A stretch of 7,237 bases of DNA from Lysobacterales bacterium. GTDB taxonomy: Bacteria > Pseudomonadota > Gammaproteobacteria > Xanthomonadales > Marinicellaceae. A program made the translations under genes and the position numbers. Position 1 is the stretch's first letter. Each line of letters opens with the position of its first letter. Positions 6,189 to 7,237 of this stretch are shown here, in pieces. The stretch is from the NCBI GenBank assembly GCA_027083915.1, contig JALWML010000112.1:1-7237 (forward strand). The letters are read 5' to 3'. The notes beneath the pieces were generated by a model. It was given only the letters and a program-made list of their open reading frames with translations. It was not told the origin of the DNA and searched no databases.

Positions 6189-7202
6189 CTAAGCACTGAC
6201 AAATAACGTTAAAAAATAACCCATAATAATCAGCCAAGCAAATAAAATTAATGCCAGTAAAACAGGCTTGAGACCGGCTTGTTTAAATTTAGCTAAATGA
6301 GTTTCCATGCCAAGTGCTGTCATTGCCATGCTTAATAAAAAAGTATCAACGTGATTGATGTTGTTAACCATTGTTTTTGGCAACAGATGTAAGGAGTTAA
6401 ATCCTGCAACAACGATAAACAAAATGGCAAACCATGGAATAACCATTTTTTTGGCATCTTTTGCTGAGGTGTTGCCTAATTTGCTCAAAAACAAACCAAG
6501 AACCAACAACATGGGAGCAATCATCATCACTCGAATCATTTTAACAATAATGGCGGTATCACTTGAAACCGAATCAATCGCACCACCTGCGGCAACCACT
6601 TGTGCCACTTCGTGAATGCTTGAGCCAACATATAAACCAAACTGCGTAAAATCCATATCAAGAATGCCAGCACGAAATAGAATAGGGTAGACAAACATAG
6701 AAATCGTACCAAATAAAACCACAGTACCAACGGCAATAGCTGTTTTGTGCGGTTCGGATTTAAGCACTTCTTCAGTCGCTAAGACAGCAGCGGCTCCACA
6801 AACAGCACTGCCTGATGCCACTAAAATTGCGGTATCTCTATCCAGTTTGAGCAATTTGATACCGACAAAAATACCGATAAGCATAGTTGTGGATAGCATA
6901 ACTGTTGAAAGAATCATGCCTTGTGTACCGACCGAAGCAATTTGTTGAAAAGTAATACGAAAACCATAAAAGACAATGGCAATACGTAATAAGGTTTTTG
7001 CAGAAAACAAAACACCGGGCAACCACGTTTGAGGGATTTTACTGCGTAATGTATTGGCAAAAACAATCCCCAAAACAATACCAATGACCAAAGGACTGAT
7101 GGCTAAGGTTTTGATATACGGGATTTGTGCAATAAATGTGGCAATAACTGCAATTAGTGCAACTAATAGGATGCCAAATATCTTATGAGTATTTCTGTTC
7201 AA
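6189..7202 (-). CDS. yeiH: YeiH/UPF0324 family membrane protein (putative sulfate exporter)
   Basis: 337 residues on the minus strand, against about 349 in E. coli YeiH. It is an inner-membrane protein with about ten hydrophobic segments; the first spans about residues 8-27, the last about 312-333. Family hallmarks are clear: LLRIAIVFYGFRITFQQIA (71-89), GSAVCGAAAVLATE (131-144), GSSIHEVAQVVAAG (193-206), KMIRVMMIAP (221-230), IPWFAILFIVVAGFNSLHLL (255-274) and DTFLLSMAMTALGM (286-299). The family is annotated as putative sulfate exporters, but substrate evidence is thin, so the transport role is provisional. The start is TTG at 7202-7200, with GGGA eight bases upstream as a possible ribosome site. 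No ATG is in frame near it, and the frame stays open to the window edge, so a slightly longer protein is possible. The gene converges on the GH26-like gene with 11 bp between stop codons; no terminator is visible there. Confidence 0.9.
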   Translation of the reverse strand: MNRNTHKIFGILLVALIAVIATFIAQIPYIKTLAISPLVIGIVLGIVFANTLRSKIPQTWLPGVLFSAKTLLRIAIVFYGFRITFQQIASVGTQGMILSTVMLSTTMLIGIFVGIKLLKLDRDTAILVASGSAVCGAAAVLATEEVLKSEPHKTAIAVGTVVLFGTISMFVYPILFRAGILDMDFTQFGLYVGSSIHEVAQVVAAGGAIDSVSSDTAIIVKMIRVMMIAPMLLVLGLFLSKLGNTSAKDAKKMVIPWFAILFIVVAGFNSLHLLPKTMVNNINHVDTFLLSMAMTALGMETHLAKFKQAGLKPVLLALILFAWLIIMGYFLTLFVSA

Positions 7203-7220
7203 TGAATGATTCCCGCGTAG

Positions 7221-7237
7221 GATGGGCTGTGCCCATC
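7221..7237. repeat. GC-rich palindrome, cut by the window edge
   Basis: GATGGGC (7221-7227), TGT loop, GCCCATC (7231-7237): a perfect 7-bp stem. The preceding GCGTAG suggests the stem continues if CTACGC follows outside the window. It is far richer in GC than its surroundings and lies about 19 bases upstream of the yeiH start. From memory it resembles the dispersed GTAGG-type palindromic repeats seen in many bacterial genomes. A REP/MITE-like element is likely but unproven. Confidence 0.6.

Noticed and set aside
6355..6948. Plus-strand ORFs inside yeiH
   Set aside because: They are antisense to strongly conserved YeiH motifs and show no domain of their own.

Overview
The window reads as chromosomal DNA of an AT-rich, Gram-negative gammaproteobacterium. 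The grounds are an E. coli-like pepD, a YeiH-family membrane protein, sigma70-type promoter elements and Sec signal peptides on two exported proteins. From memory only, the C-terminal endings of the two secreted proteins (F-x-N-[GS]-F-E) recall secreted proteins of Marinicella and Xanthomonadales-like lineages. I cannot test that here, so the genus is left open.

Layout, left to right on the + strand: (1) the 3' end of a TPR protein whose start lies outside the window (2-523); (2) a 167-bp AT-rich gap with weak hairpins and a poor promoter candidate (524-690); (3) a 939-residue secreted beta-helix protein (691-3510) made of two tandem cassettes, each CSLREA-like / beta-helix rungs / choice-of-anchor Q-like, ending in a short C-terminal motif; (4) a convincing rho-independent terminator (3520-3558) and an extended -10 promoter (3586-3616); (5) pepD (3645-5093), a cytosolic M20C dipeptidase; (6) four bases later, a secreted GH26-like glycoside hydrolase (5098-6177) ending in the same C-terminal motif as the beta-helix protein. 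On the - strand, converging on it with 11 bp between stop codons, lies (7) a YeiH/UPF0324 membrane protein (6189-7202) with a TTG start. (8) A GC-rich perfect palindrome (7221-7237) is cut by the window edge just upstream of that gene.

There is no obvious defence system, mobile element or CRISPR array, and no single pathway joins the genes. The most interesting signal is the shared C-terminus: two unrelated exported proteins, a beta-helix protein and a glycoside hydrolase, end in FSHDDVLFKNSFE and FSNSDVVFANGFE, 8 of 13 positions identical and the last residue at the stop codon in both. One of them carries this ending directly after a choice-of-anchor Q-like domain, a place where known sorting signals usually follow. 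This suggests a C-terminal sorting, anchoring or secretion tag. Secondary points are the whole-cassette duplication in the beta-helix gene with recent DNA-level rung expansion, unusual residues around the GH26 acid/base, and the palindrome in the yeiH 5' region.
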